Source: Marsupella aquatica (lineage: Eukaryota; Marchantiophyta). From it: 64,000 nucleotides of DNA. A program made the position numbers and the translations under genes. Below are positions 11,525 to 22,299 of this stretch, piece by piece. The notes under the pieces were generated by a model that saw only the letters and a program-made list of their open reading frames with translations, was not told the origin of the DNA and did not search any database. Location: assembly GCA_973895155.1 (NCBI GenBank), contig OZ316894.1, positions 3,906,001 to 3,970,000 on the forward strand, in the 5' to 3' direction. The stretch's first letter is position 1, and each line of letters starts with the position of its first letter.

Positions 11525-13001
11525 CGGCAGAGTAGGAATAGATTAGGATTAGGACTAGCTTAGTCAGGCTCTTGGGACAGGCACCTGCCTTCGGTACAGC
11601 ATTGCTGCCATGCTGTCCAGCCTGCGTAGATTAGGATCTTCTAATAAGACACAGTCGTTTCCGGCCTGACTGTCAGCTTAGTTAAGACCTTAGTCAGTGA
11701 ATCTTCGGCGAGAGGACACCCCGTCCCTCGGCCCTTAGTATTTAGTGCACCCCTCGGTAGAGGCAAGGGGGGGGTTTTTTTAGTTGCAGAGTTGGGCGTC
11801 TGCGGTATGTGCGGGGAGTCCCGACCTCTGGGAATGAAAGAGTACCAAGGGGAGGGGGTAGGACTAAGCTCGCCGGGCGAGTGCGGAGCCAGGCTCCATT
11901 GTAGTGTGCACCCTCAGCCTTGAACCTGTTCATTCCGGGGCTGTCGGGTCAACTAAGTGTACACATATGTTCCCTTTGTAGTAAAATCCTTTCCCATCAT
12001 TTTCCTTCGTGTAAATCGAGATTGTATGCATGTGCGCGTGTATGTGTGTGGGTTTCTCGTATATGGGTGGTAGCACCAGGCCGAACGCACTACCCGAGAC
12101 GTGCACAGGGTGCAGCCTGTGGGTAAGTGGTTGCGAGCACGGGTTGAGGACCTGTATCATCGAATCCGGATCAAAGGCGGACAACATGAAGGCTTAGAAG
12201 CCCTTAAGCCGGGGTCAATCCTGCTATCGACTAAGGTACGTTCTGGCGGTGAAACAGAAACCATACCTAGGAGGTGTCTGTATTTAGCAGTATGCGCACT
12301 TAGCGCTAGTTTACGAGAATAAGGTGCATTACGTGCTTCCCTTCCTGCCCGAACCCTCAGATTTACGAGGGATGTGCCCGTCTAAGCTGAAGTCTGAGTT
12401 AAGGCCGCAGCCAATGACGTGACACTAGTCAGGTCATTCTAGTTCCGACATTTTAGGACAAGCTATGCTATTAATTTGGACCATGAGCATGTCCTGGGGG
12501 CAGGGCGGTCGACTGGTGATAGGTAGGTATGTGGGGGAGCATGGCCTGCACCCGAAGAGGGGCTATTTTGGATGAATAGTGGGTGTCGGCTGTGGCTCCG
12601 GCTTATGGCAAGGCCATGCGGGCCAGGGAAGACATATTTACCAATGTATGTTGAACTTGAGTTAGGATGCTAGGCTAGGAGATCTAGATCCTTTGAGGTT
12701 ACTTATATACTGGAGTGCTTGATTGCTTGTGCAGATAGTGAGGACCATTAAGCGATGGTCGTGTTAGGGAACAAGTGTAGCTTCATATGGGAGTGGCCGC
12801 CGGTAGTGCGAGGGGAATCAAGTTGCTTGCTCAAGGAGTTCCGTGGAGGAGTTTGGGCACCAAGCTAGGGCACTTAGGCGTGAGTGATGGGATTGATGAG
12901 GGCGTTGGGTGGCAAGGTCCACCACTGAGTGACTCAAGAAACACATTATGCAGTCCATGGAGATAGGCATGTTGGACAATGTTGCCATGCGTTTATCCTC
13001 C
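11525..13001. other. GC-rich flank of gag-like element; no gene
   Basis: No ORF of note. An AGGCAAGGGGGGGG purine tract at about 11,762-11,775 could be a polypurine tract of the retroelement, but no LTR pair matching the 8.1-8.9 kb side was found by eye. Composition falls back to average by about 12,950. Confidence 0.35.
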
Positions 13002-13010
13002 CATACTTCA

Positions 13011-13991
13011 ACCTTGAGTTAAATCTACATCAAGTTAATGTTCCCCCACTTTCCCGAGGTGCTGTACATTGCCCGTCCCAGTCCCCGATGCTGCTGCCCG
13101 CTCCGGCCCAAGTTTGGCAGAACATAAACCAATACTCTACAATTTGACTCATACGCTCTGGCCTGATCAACTTTGCACCATCGACTTCAGGTTTATGTTT
13201 TGGCACCCAAAACTTTTGGTCGGCCACTCCGGCCCGATTGACTTTGTGCCATCAACTTTTTGGAAAGAAGTGTTGCCAAAACATAAACCACCACTCCATA
13301 GAGAATAAGTATTTGGCACAACATAAACCAAGACTCTATCAATCATGACTCTCAACCAAAGTATTAGGTTTGCCTTGAACACTTAGACTCTATTACAAAA
13401 TAGGTATGACTCCATTGGAAAGAAGTGTTGCCAAAACATAAACCCTGACTCCATCGAGAAGAAGCGTTTGATAAAACATCTACCAAGACTCTTGAATCAT
13501 GACTCTTAACCAAAATACTAGGTTGTGCCTAAACACTTAGACTCTATTAATACCAAACAAGCATGACTCCCTTGGAAACAAGTGTTGCCAAAACATTAAT
13601 CACAACTCCATAGAGAATAAGTATTTGGCACAACATAAACCAAGACTCTATAAATCACGACTCTTAACCAAAGTACTAGGTTTGCCCTGAACACTTAGAC
13701 TCTCTTGGAAAGAAGTGATACCAGAACATAAACCAAGACTCCACAAGGAAGAAATCGATGACACAAACTTAAGTCGTCGGGCCGGAGCGAGCGAAGGTGC
13801 CAAAACATAAACCCAAAGTCGATGACCCAAAGTTTATCAGGTCGGAGCGCGTGACAAACTGGTAGAGTATTGGTTTATGTTTTGCCAAACTTGGGCCGGA
13901 GCGGGGAGCAACATCGGGGACTGGGATGGGCAGTGTACGACGCCCCAGGAAAGTTGGGGAGCATTAACTTGACGTAGATTTAACTCAGGGT
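13011..13991. mobile_element. Mutator-like (MULE) non-autonomous element with long TIRs
   Basis: About 980 bp bounded by inverted repeats of roughly 195 bp (13,011-13,205 against 13,799-13,991, about 80-85% identical by eye). They start ACCTTGAGTTAAATCTAC on the left; the right end reads as ACCCTGAGTTAAATCTAC on the other strand. The 9-bp sequence CATACTTCA flanks both sides (13,002-13,010 and 13,992-14,000). A 9-bp duplication with long TIRs is the hallmark of Mutator-like elements. The interior has no ORF. It is made of diverged, partly inverted repeats of a GCCAAAACATAAACC-type motif and of CTTAACCAAAGTACTAGGTT, so the whole could fold back on itself. Confidence 0.85.
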
Positions 13992-14063
13992 CATACTTCA
14001 AATTCAAAAGCTTGGCCTTCTTTCGTTATTTCCTAATTATAATAAAAAATAATTGATGTTTCC

Positions 14064-14669
14064 CTCGGGGGTCTCACTATATGGATGTCTCTCCCTCGGG
14101 GGTTTCACTTCCCCAAAAATGGCATATCACGTGTGACGAAGTATAGGGTCATTTTATTGGTTCGAAGGGAAGACTTAAGAATTTTCTGAGAAGAACAATA
14201 GGGTCTCTTAAATTCAATTTTGAGACTTATAAGAACATTAGGGTCCTTATAACCAAAATTTTGAAAAATTCCAAGAATATTCTAACTTTATAGGGGTTGA
14301 AAAATAATTTTTTTTCTTACATTTTAGGGGGTCCGAGGACTAAAAACGTCGTAGGTGATGGGGAGGCATCCATATAGTGAGATGACCCCTGAGGTCTCTC
14401 CATCACTTGCGGCGTTTTTAGGCCTCAGATCCCCTAAAATGTAAGAAAAACATTATTTTTCAACCCCTATAAAGTTGGAATATTCTTGGAATTTTTCAAA
14501 AATTTGGTTATAAAGACCTTAATTAATGTTCTTATAAGTCTCAAAATTTGATTTAAAAGACCGTATTGTTCTTCTCATAAAATTCTTAAGTCTTCCCTTT
14601 GAATCAATAAAATGACCCTATATTTTGTCGCACGTGATGTGCCATTTTTGTGGAAGTGAAACCCCCAAG
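14064..14669. mobile_element. two family-A MITEs head-to-head, forming a ~576-bp palindrome
   Basis: A plus-oriented copy (14,094-14,393) is followed directly by an inverted copy (about 14,388-14,669), sharing the central CCCCTGAGG. A 30-bp remnant of a third end (CTCGGGGGTCTCAC...) precedes them at 14,064-14,093. The two arms differ by scattered substitutions, so the pair is not recent. A transcript across it would form a long hairpin. No intact target duplication was seen around the pair. Confidence 0.75.
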
Positions 14670-17470
14670 ATTTCCCATAATGAACAAAATGGACAATTTG
14701 GGTGTGTTGAAGCTACTCCTGAAGTGTGTTGCCTTTGTGTCGACGAAGATGTGTTACCAGGATAACTCATGAGAATTCACAGGTTTTAATTACTTTAAAT
14801 TTACACTGCATAGGAGCTTCTATCTCAGTTTCAAGAAGCTTCTAGGCATTGTAAAATATTTCTGACCTTCAAATCTTCTTATCTGATTTGAGGAAAACCC
14901 CATTCAAGACTCTGGCCAATAGAGTCTGTGGCTAAGTAGGTGGAAAGCTGGCTATTCAAAGAGTAATAGCCTGGCAAATGTTTGCCAATGAAAACAATGT
15001 TGCCTCAGTCAATATTTCTATGGGCTGCCGCAGGTGCATTTTAGCAGCTCTTGCCATTTATAAGGCAGATCTACATGGGAAATACTATAAGAATGTGTGT
15101 ACTAGGTAAGTCTAGAAACTCCCATATGAGCACAAGAGAATTGACAAAACCCACTTACTCCCAACTGAAGGGAATATACAAATCCTCTAGGGTTATCATT
15201 TAGTAAGTAGGCCTAGCATGACCAGTCATCGACATCAAACCATATACATAGGTTTGTAGGATAAATTAAATTTATAATCCATGGAAGTGATAGTTTTGCA
15301 TAAACCCCTTTTTAGTGTTTTTTACAGTGTTTTTTAGTTGTTTTTAATTTCTACAATGGCCTTCAATCCAATATATTGACATCCCAAGTATGGAACTCTT
15401 GCTGGGACTCTTGCATATTAGGCACCAGGGGTCTACATTTTTAAGTGAATTAGAAGGTTGGGTAACTATAATTTGAGATAAAAATTGAAAAAATCTGGGA
15501 TTTCTACTCTTAAAATTTTCCAAGTCATATCTAAACTTTTCATTTATTCTTTTTCCATGTACTCTTTCATTTATTCTTTTTCCATGTACTCTTTTATTTC
15601 TTCTTTTTCCATGTATTAGAAATATTTTTAGATTTCTAATAAAAATTCAATAAGCTGACTAGTCTTTATACAACCAAACTAGTCAGATTATTAAAAGTCA
15701 GTTTTGTAAAAAGTTGTATTTTTGGATTCCTTGACAGAGTTGAGAGGTACAAGAGTTTAGTAGACTAAAATGAAACTTCACATGGCCAAATGGATAACTA
15801 TAAAATGGTTAAAAGGGATTAAAATCTTGCCTTGTAAAAAAAGGGAGTTGATTACCCAAGTTAACCATGTTAGGTTTCATATTATTCTGCTCAGTCTCTG
15901 CACCTCTCAACTCAAGGAATCCAAAAGTCAAACTTTAATAAAAATAAAATGAACATGCATGTTTTGATGTGAAACATTTTTTTATCAAAACCAAATTATG
16001 TGGCTTTTTTTAAAACAGGAGCCTACAACTAGCAAGCATTAATTTGAGGATTTTTATTAAAAGTCTAAGAGTTATTTTTTATAGGGCAAGATGATCAAGC
16101 TCATCGACATTGGCTCCAGAGTGAGGATCTATTCATGTTCACCACTGACATCCGCATTCTAGAAGACAAGCAAACAACATAATTATACCGTTGAGGTACA
16201 TCACCACTGATTTTCATTTGTGTCAATTATGGGGTGTACCCTCAGCCGTAAATCTTTAACTTTAAGTATTTAATCTTCAAAATGGATAATTATGAATCTT
16301 CTTCTTTTAAAAAGTCACTGAACATAGAAGTATTTAAGCTCTGGAGATATCGTAACAAAGGGGCTTCATTGTAGTGGAACTGCTACATCCAGAGGTCTCA
16401 ATGTATAGAGTGCTTCCAGTGGTTATCAATATGGTGCCCCCTATGGTGCGATAAGATGTCTTTAAGCTTCTTGTAGTAATTAACCATCCTGTAACTATCG
16501 TTGTACTTCTATTTGAAGTGCAGAGAGAAGACACAGAGAAACTAAGAGCTAGGAAGTCCAAGGCAGTACCTGCTCTTGCGTGCTGTTCCATGAAGATAGC
16601 GATGAGGCCCAACCCCAAAAGTACAATCAACCTGTGGTATAAGTTGGGGCTTCATCATCTTTTGGCTCCAGCATAGCAGTCAAATACTTATATATGCTAC
16701 CAAATCACGCCTACCTTTCTGTCAATGGCACAAACTTTTCCGACCATATACCCCAATTAAATGTCTCAGAAAGTTATCGGCCCGGTTATCGGTCATCAAG
16801 ATTGTTTAATTTGGAGAGAATCTGAACACATTCTTTGTTGGAATGATGAATAATTTGATTTCCAAGAGTGTTACTCAAAGAAATGTCAAAGCGCAATCCA
16901 GCAATTAGGTATTCAGTCACGTGGATCCTTGCAGCTACTACGACTTACTTCCTTAAATAGACTTGTCAATATTTATCTTCACAAAATATCCCTGCCCCAT
17001 GATGATTCAGTAAATCAAAGAGTCTCTTGAGTTGATCGTGTCGGTTAAAAGCTAACGAATTTACTGATGTTAATGCCGTGGGAATGCTGGCACGAATTCT
17101 TTTCAGTACTCCAGCTCTCAAACTGGAAAAGATTCTGATCTGATCCAGCCGTAATAGAAAAAGAGTACCGTCATGGAGAGACGATCTGCCGAAAGAAACA
17201 CCACCTGATTCCATAGATTATGGTCTTTTTCCAAAAACCTTTCCTTCTTGCCCTTCCAATCACGTCATGTGCTTGATTATACATCAAACATAACTGACAA
17301 AGAAATGAAGCGGTGGCCTAGCAGATTATAATACGACCGGCAATGAACCAATTTAGAGCGGACCTGACGAAGCTAGACAGATGTGAATCACGGATAACCA
17401 GTTTAACCGTATGACGACTAGCTAATCTCTGAAATGTTGTCCATCATATGAAAATAGGATCACCAACAGC
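14670..17470. other. AT-rich intergenic region with a family-C repeat fragment
   Basis: No gene recognised. Segments at about 15,405-15,545 and 15,720-15,790 match the AT-rich repeat found again at 21.2-21.5, 22.3-22.5 and 23.2-24.1 kb (shared phrases GGGTCTACATTTTTA and GAGAGGTACAAGAG, then AAATGAAACTTCACATGG). A 25-bp TTCTTTTTCCATGTACTC motif is tandemly repeated three times at 15,545-15,615. The short ORFs here are shadows. Confidence 0.5.
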
Positions 17471-17479
17471 ATCACCGAA

Positions 17480-19345
17480 GAGCAGCTGCGGACCGAGGGC
17501 CTCCTTTAATGGAAAGACAGAAAGCAAGAATATTAATGAAGCTGCGGCAAGATCACTCAGCGGTGCTTGTTTGAGTTAGAAAGCTAGGGAGGGCCTGAGC
17601 TAGGACGGCTGAGAGGTCTCTGAAGCGGGCGACTGGGTGGCTTGGGTGCACTCGATCATAGCCGGCTAGCTGACTGGGTGGACCGGCAAGAAGGTACGTA
17701 GGGTTTGCAGCCAGAACGCTGCGGGCCGGCTCCTTGATGAGAATTCATTGGTTTTGCAACAAAACACAACACGCAGATACTACTCGATACACGCAGATAC
17801 TACACCTCATATATCACACTGGTTTCCTTGGCGTTGAATCTTGAGTAATTGAGTTTTGGCTTAGCTTGAATTGCATGAATGGCCAGCCTGGGCAACATCT
17901 AGATCTGTCCCTCCCTAGCTTAACCCTAGCTCCTAATTAATTATCAGTTGTGGTCAGTCCGGGTTGTGTTAGATTGATGGAACTGTGGCTGTTGCACTAC
18001 TGTTGCCGTATTTCTCAAGGAGGACTGCCCCAGGCCAATTACTTTATATTATTAGCTAGCAAATGAGGTGTCATAGGCAAAGCATTGCGGTTTATGCTTG
18101 CTTTGAAGTTAGGGGTAGAAACAATATATCTCCATAACGAAAATCGAAAGAGCTAGCAAACTGCTACAAAGGTGATGAAGTGAGGCACATTCAATAGTCT
18201 CCAGAGGGAAGTCCCCATTAATTCAGCGCATCAAATGTGACAATAACTGTGCGTTATATATGGTCCACAAAAATAAAATTGCCTTCTTGAGCAAATGAAT
18301 GCGAGCCAGACTCTTTCTGTCTTTACACCTCAATCAAACCAAAATTATATCTAAAGTAGTCGATCTGGACATATTGGTTCCAGTTCATATGATTGGCCCT
18401 TAATACCTTTTACACAACGGCTTCGATACGATATTGACTGTGACAGCCCAAATATTGCCCCTCAGTATTCGCGCTCATGCTGTATTTCGGTCTAAAATGC
18501 CTGCCTGACGTCCATGGTGCCCCTGGCCTCCACTTCGGCCCTCACTGCAGTGTCATATATTGGCCTCCCTGGCCTCCCTTTCAGCCCGCAAGGCATCCTG
18601 TCTGGTCTGCCTGGCCCGTATTTCGACCCTCAACGTGGTTTAACTTGCCTCCATGATCATGGCCAGGATTTCAAACCAAATTGCATCGTCCTCCTCGGCC
18701 CTAATTAATGCCTCCCTTCTCTGGATGCCCTCCCACCATGTATTGAGCCTGGCCTGGGTTGCCGGCATTTGGACCATCACTGCGGCCCGCCTCATTAGCG
18801 CTTCTACACTTGCAGCTTTGGCCGCTCCTGCCCTCATTTCGGGACTCCATGCCTGTCTGGCCTCCAATTCAGGGATGTGAAATTCTGTGTCACCTTGCCA
18901 TGAGACACGAGATACAACGGGAGCTTCGTATCCGCCTTTGTAAGGGTGTTGGCAGATCTCGCAGATAGTGTCTCCTTTCTCGTTGCACCAACGTCGGACA
19001 CATACTCGGTGGGCATACTTGATGCTCCCAGAGCAAGAGCATGGAGCCTCGAGGTTTCTGAGCTCGTCGTCATCATGGCAAATTCGACAAACACCAAAAG
19101 CCTCTATGCCCACAATTCTCTCAACCTCAATTACATTCTGTCCCATGCCAATTGCCCACATGAGAGTAGACCAGAAGTGGATGAGATATCCATCTCACCC
19201 ACTACATCTAGGGTTGTAGCTAATTGTTCAACAGGAGGAATGCTAGGAGAGACATCCTGAGCAAAGTCGTCAGGTGTAGAGGCTCTCTGCCATATCTTCT
19301 TCCCAACCTTCCAGTTAGTGGTTCACAAAATCAAGCTCACCATGG
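17480..19345 (-). repeat. segmental duplication, copy 1 (RING-CH gene unit)
   Basis: Collinear with 25,390-27,415 at roughly 75-85% identity by eye. Matching landmarks are CGAGGGCCTC near the left end, ATGGCCAGCCT(G/A)GGCAAC, GGACTGCCCCAG, the RING-CH coding block, and CAACCTTCC(A/T)GTTAGTGG at the right end. The similarity includes non-coding DNA on both sides of the gene, so the unit was duplicated as DNA, not retrotransposed. Confidence 0.8.
18640..19161 (-). pseudogene. RING-CH (MARCH-type) E3 ligase, copy 1, N-terminus frameshifted
   Basis: The open frame encodes 173 residues with a complete RING-CH domain near the N-terminus: CRIC, then CSC, H seven residues later, RVC, and a final CEIC (C4HC3 order, as in plant MARCH-like ubiquitin ligases). 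Compared with copy 2, the region upstream of 19,161 has lost about 17 bp after the original ATG and gained 5 bp (CATGG) just before the RING domain. The ancestral N-terminal ~65 residues are therefore out of frame. A shortened protein from the ATG at 19,161 remains possible. The C-terminal part is an Ala/Arg/Glu-rich helix that differs from copy 2. MARCH ligases are usually membrane-anchored, and no transmembrane segment is visible here. Confidence 0.7.
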
Positions 19346-20443
19346 ACTAGGCAGCAGGCATTTTGCGCAACTGCGACCTTAAGTTGGAGTGGACATCAGT
19401 TTGTACTGCTGGCTGCCCGGATGAGCTGTTCCTTTCCGTTCTGGTGTAATATTCCCTAGCTGGTTGGTTCTATTTGAATGGACATCCGGACTGCCAGCTA
19501 CCAATGTGATGTTGCTTGTGATGTTGTTGCAACGTCTAGCTAGGTACGTGTAAAACATGATAGCTCATTTTTCTAGACCAAGAGCGTGCCTGGTGAAGTG
19601 GCCTGCCTGGTTCTGCCGTTTCTCCGGTCTTGAGTCGGCATCTGCAGGGATACAGACCAAACAAAAAATATTCATCAGGGCCCTATATATTAGCGTGCAG
19701 TCCATCTCCTCCTCGGCTCCTCATCTGAACAAGGGCCCTTGCATCTTGAAACCACGTACGGCAGCCACTAATCATCATGGAACCGAGGAGTCTAGGAAGG
19801 AGGGATTCAGGCAGGAGCTTGGAAATTCAGAAGTACGAACCACTGATCCTGGTGGTGGTTGTGGCGCGTGGAGACAGCTTCAGCTGGCTGTCGAGATCAA
19901 TTTCCCAGCCCGGAGACAAGTAATATCTTCTGGGCATCCTCCATCAAGTACGGAATCCTAGTAAGTGTGTACGTACGTGCACGCCAGCATGAATCACGAT
20001 ATATGGACGAAATTATTGATTCTCGATTAATTTTCTTCCTAGCTTTCTTGCTTGTGAGGCGAGCCAGCTTGTGATGTTTGTCACAATTATAAGGGGTCTC
20101 CTTCAAACGATACATGCAGCCCCTTCTTATAACGTTTTCCCGATTTTTTTGGTGCCTAGATCGTGTTCAAGTAGGTGTATTCTCATCTTCAAATGCATGG
20201 AAGACATCCAATCCGCAGGATGTGGAATGTGGCAGAGTAAGAGTATTCATCAGATCGATGAGGAGTAGAGAGCCGATTTTGAGAATCAATGTGAATAATG
20301 CAAGACCACACTCTACCGTCTTTCATCACGTGAGTGCTCCTGATCGAAACCAACAATGTTCAAGATGGGCCGGTATGTTCCACAGGGGATCTCTGGAGAC
20401 CTCTATGGGAGATAGGCTAGGGCAGATGTTCCCATGATGGTTT
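19346..20443. other. no recognisable gene
   Basis: Short ORFs only (for example 134 codons at 19,557-19,961) without a family signature or codon pattern that would support them. Alternating AT-rich and mixed composition, and no long repeats seen. Confidence 0.45.
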
Positions 20444-21092
20444 CAGATATTTTTGAAGACTTGGATGCATTATACAAATTTGCAGAACCACAGGAAGACG
20501 GGGTACCAGACATGAATGGTGCATGTGACAGGTCCCAAGAAGAGTACGTGACATTGGATAAGGGGCTAGAGATGATGGTCTTTTGAATGTGTGGTATTGG
20601 GGTGGAGGTGGAGGAAGCTTGTATGGTGGTGCAAAGTGCTCGAAACAGGAGTTCATAGACATTCCTCAACATATGTGGATGTCACCCTGTGCCTAACATG
20701 CATATAGATGTGTGTTAGAGTTGTTGATGTTCCTACAAAGGACAGTATTACCTGCTGGAAATATTGCTCCAAAGAACATATATGAGGCAAAGAAGGTGAT
20801 GAGCAGGCTTGGTTTGCATCATGTGTCTATCCATGCATGCCAGACCGCCACATACTTTTTAGGAAACAGTATGCTTATTGCCTGTCATACCCAATCTGTG
20901 TGAAGCACAGATATAAGAACGTGGGGAGGTCAATCAACCTTCTAACTAAGGTCCTGGGGTGTTTCCCTCTCACACCTAGATTGTAGGGCCTCTATAGGTG
21001 TCCACGTACCGATTTCTAAGATGATGATTTGGACCCCTGATAGCAAGAGTATAGACGTTTGCAACGTCACATTGGAGATTCCAACCTTGGAA

Positions 21093-21093
<1 letters not shown>
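20444..21093 (+). pseudogene. CACTA tnp2 transposase relic
   Basis: A fragment of a third, older CACTA transposase spread over several frames. Around 20,444-20,580 it reads DIFEDLDALYKFAE. At 20,712-20,840 it reads LPAGNIAPKNIYEAKKVM followed by RLGLHHVSIHAC, which matches the tnp2 N-terminal signature (LPxxxYEAKK...LGL.Y..IHAC..DC.L). After a frameshift it continues as HILFRKQYAYCL and later KVLGCFPLTPRL, the tnp2 block that precedes the catalytic core. The core itself is absent. The fragment stops at the (CT)n tract. It is clearly different from the two CACTA transposases further right. Non-functional. Confidence 0.7.

Positions 21094-21095
<2 letters not shown>

Positions 21096-21142
<47 letters not shown>
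21096..21142. repeat. (CT)n microsatellite
   Basis: Uninterrupted CT dinucleotide tract of about 47 bp at the 3' border of the tnp2 relic. Confidence 0.97.
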
Positions 21143-21147
<5 letters not shown>

Positions 21148-21149
21148 TG

Positions 21150-21545
21150 GTTTTCTTAGTTTTCCACATATTAAGATTATAAACATTTCTAAACTTGCTG
21201 CAGTTTTTAGTAAAAGATTTTTAAAATTTTAGCAAAAATCAGAAAAGGCTAGACTTTAGTTTGGCTGTAGACCCTGTATTTTAAAACAGCCATATAATTT
21301 GGTTAAATTTAGTAAGTTTTGTCACATCACAACAAGATTGTTTTTTTTTTAAGTTACATATTTGGATTCTTTGAATTGAGAGGGTACAAGAGTTGAGTAG
21401 ACTGAAATGAAACTTCACATGGTCAATTTGGCATCCCGTTTGGCATAAAGTCATTATAAGAATTTAAAAATTGCCTTCTAAGGCGAGTTGCGTCCCTGGG
21501 ATTTGAATAGTCAAAATCAGTCAGTGAGAAGTATCAAATTCCAGG
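21150..21545. repeat. family-C AT-rich repeat, copy without MITE
   Basis: Matches about 23,230-23,445 plus 23,792-23,880 (shared phrases GTTTTGCCACATC-like, AGCCATATAATT, TTTGGATTCTTTGAATTGAG). At 21,350-21,362 the sequence GTTACATATTTGGATTC is continuous, whereas the copy at 23 kb carries a family-B MITE exactly there. This copy is the paralogous empty site. Confidence 0.65.
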
Positions 21546-21552
21546 GCCACAC

Positions 21553-22288
21553 ATGATATCTTCCTACCATCCTTTCAGACACAGGCCACTTTACATAGCA
21601 CACTTCAGCAACAAGAGGGATGCTTCAACAACCAGATTGAGGGATCGAGCTTCAGGCAGACAAACCTCTTCATATTGTGTGCCACTGTTTGTCTCAAAGT
21701 ATGCAAATTTTATGAACAAAACTGTGTGGCTGACTGTGATTAGTTCATGGGTGCAGGATTTTCAACCAAGCAAACATTACGTTGATGTCCTGCACATCGA
21801 GAAGAAGGGATACTAAAGTCCTCGGGGGTCTCACTACATGGGGACCTCCCCATCACCTGCAACGTTTTTAGGCCATGGGCCCCCTAAAATGTAAGAATTT
21901 TATTTTATTTTTTAACCCCTATAAAGTTGGAATATTCTTGGAATATTCCAAAAATTGAATTAAAAAGGCCCTAATGTTCTTATAAGTCTCAAAATTGAAT
22001 TTGAAAGACCCTATTGTTCTTTTACAAAAATTCTTAAGTCTTCCCTTACAACCAATAAAATGACCCTATCCTTCGTCGCACGTGATATGCCATTTTTGTG
22101 GAAGTGAAACCCCCGAGCTAAAGTCTATTGAAGTTTTTGTCGGGGGAGAATTGGAGGACATTGCAGCAGTACAAAAGGACCTGAAGAGAAGGGCATCCAT
22201 TGTCAACTTTGGCTGCAAGAAGTTCAAAACACACTGGGTGTGCCAAGCTCCATATGTTTGCACCCAGAATGAAGGGAAGACAGAATGA
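21553..22288 (+). pseudogene. unknown ORF split by a MITE
   Basis: An 87-codon open stretch (21,553-21,816) and a second one after the MITE (22,118-22,288, ending KFKTHWVCQAPYVCTQNE-like) look like halves of one former coding region. Removing the MITE and one copy of its 8-bp duplication brings them adjacent, but in different frames, so at least one more lesion or an intron is needed. The downstream half has a plausible amphipathic pattern and three Cys. No family recognised. Confidence 0.3.
21821..22117 (-). mobile_element. MITE, family A, 297 bp, with intact 8-bp TSD
   Basis: Same element as at 5,984 in the opposite orientation, exactly 297 bp. It starts CTCGGGGGTCTCAC and ends GTGAAACCCCCGAG. 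The octamer CTAAAGTC flanks both sides (21,813-21,820 and 22,118-22,125). An 8-bp duplication with short TIRs is typical of hAT-superfamily MITEs. The TIR sequence itself does not match the usual CAGGG/CAGTG hAT ends, so the superfamily is tentative. Confidence 0.9.
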
Positions 22289-22299
22289 TGTGTCTAGGG

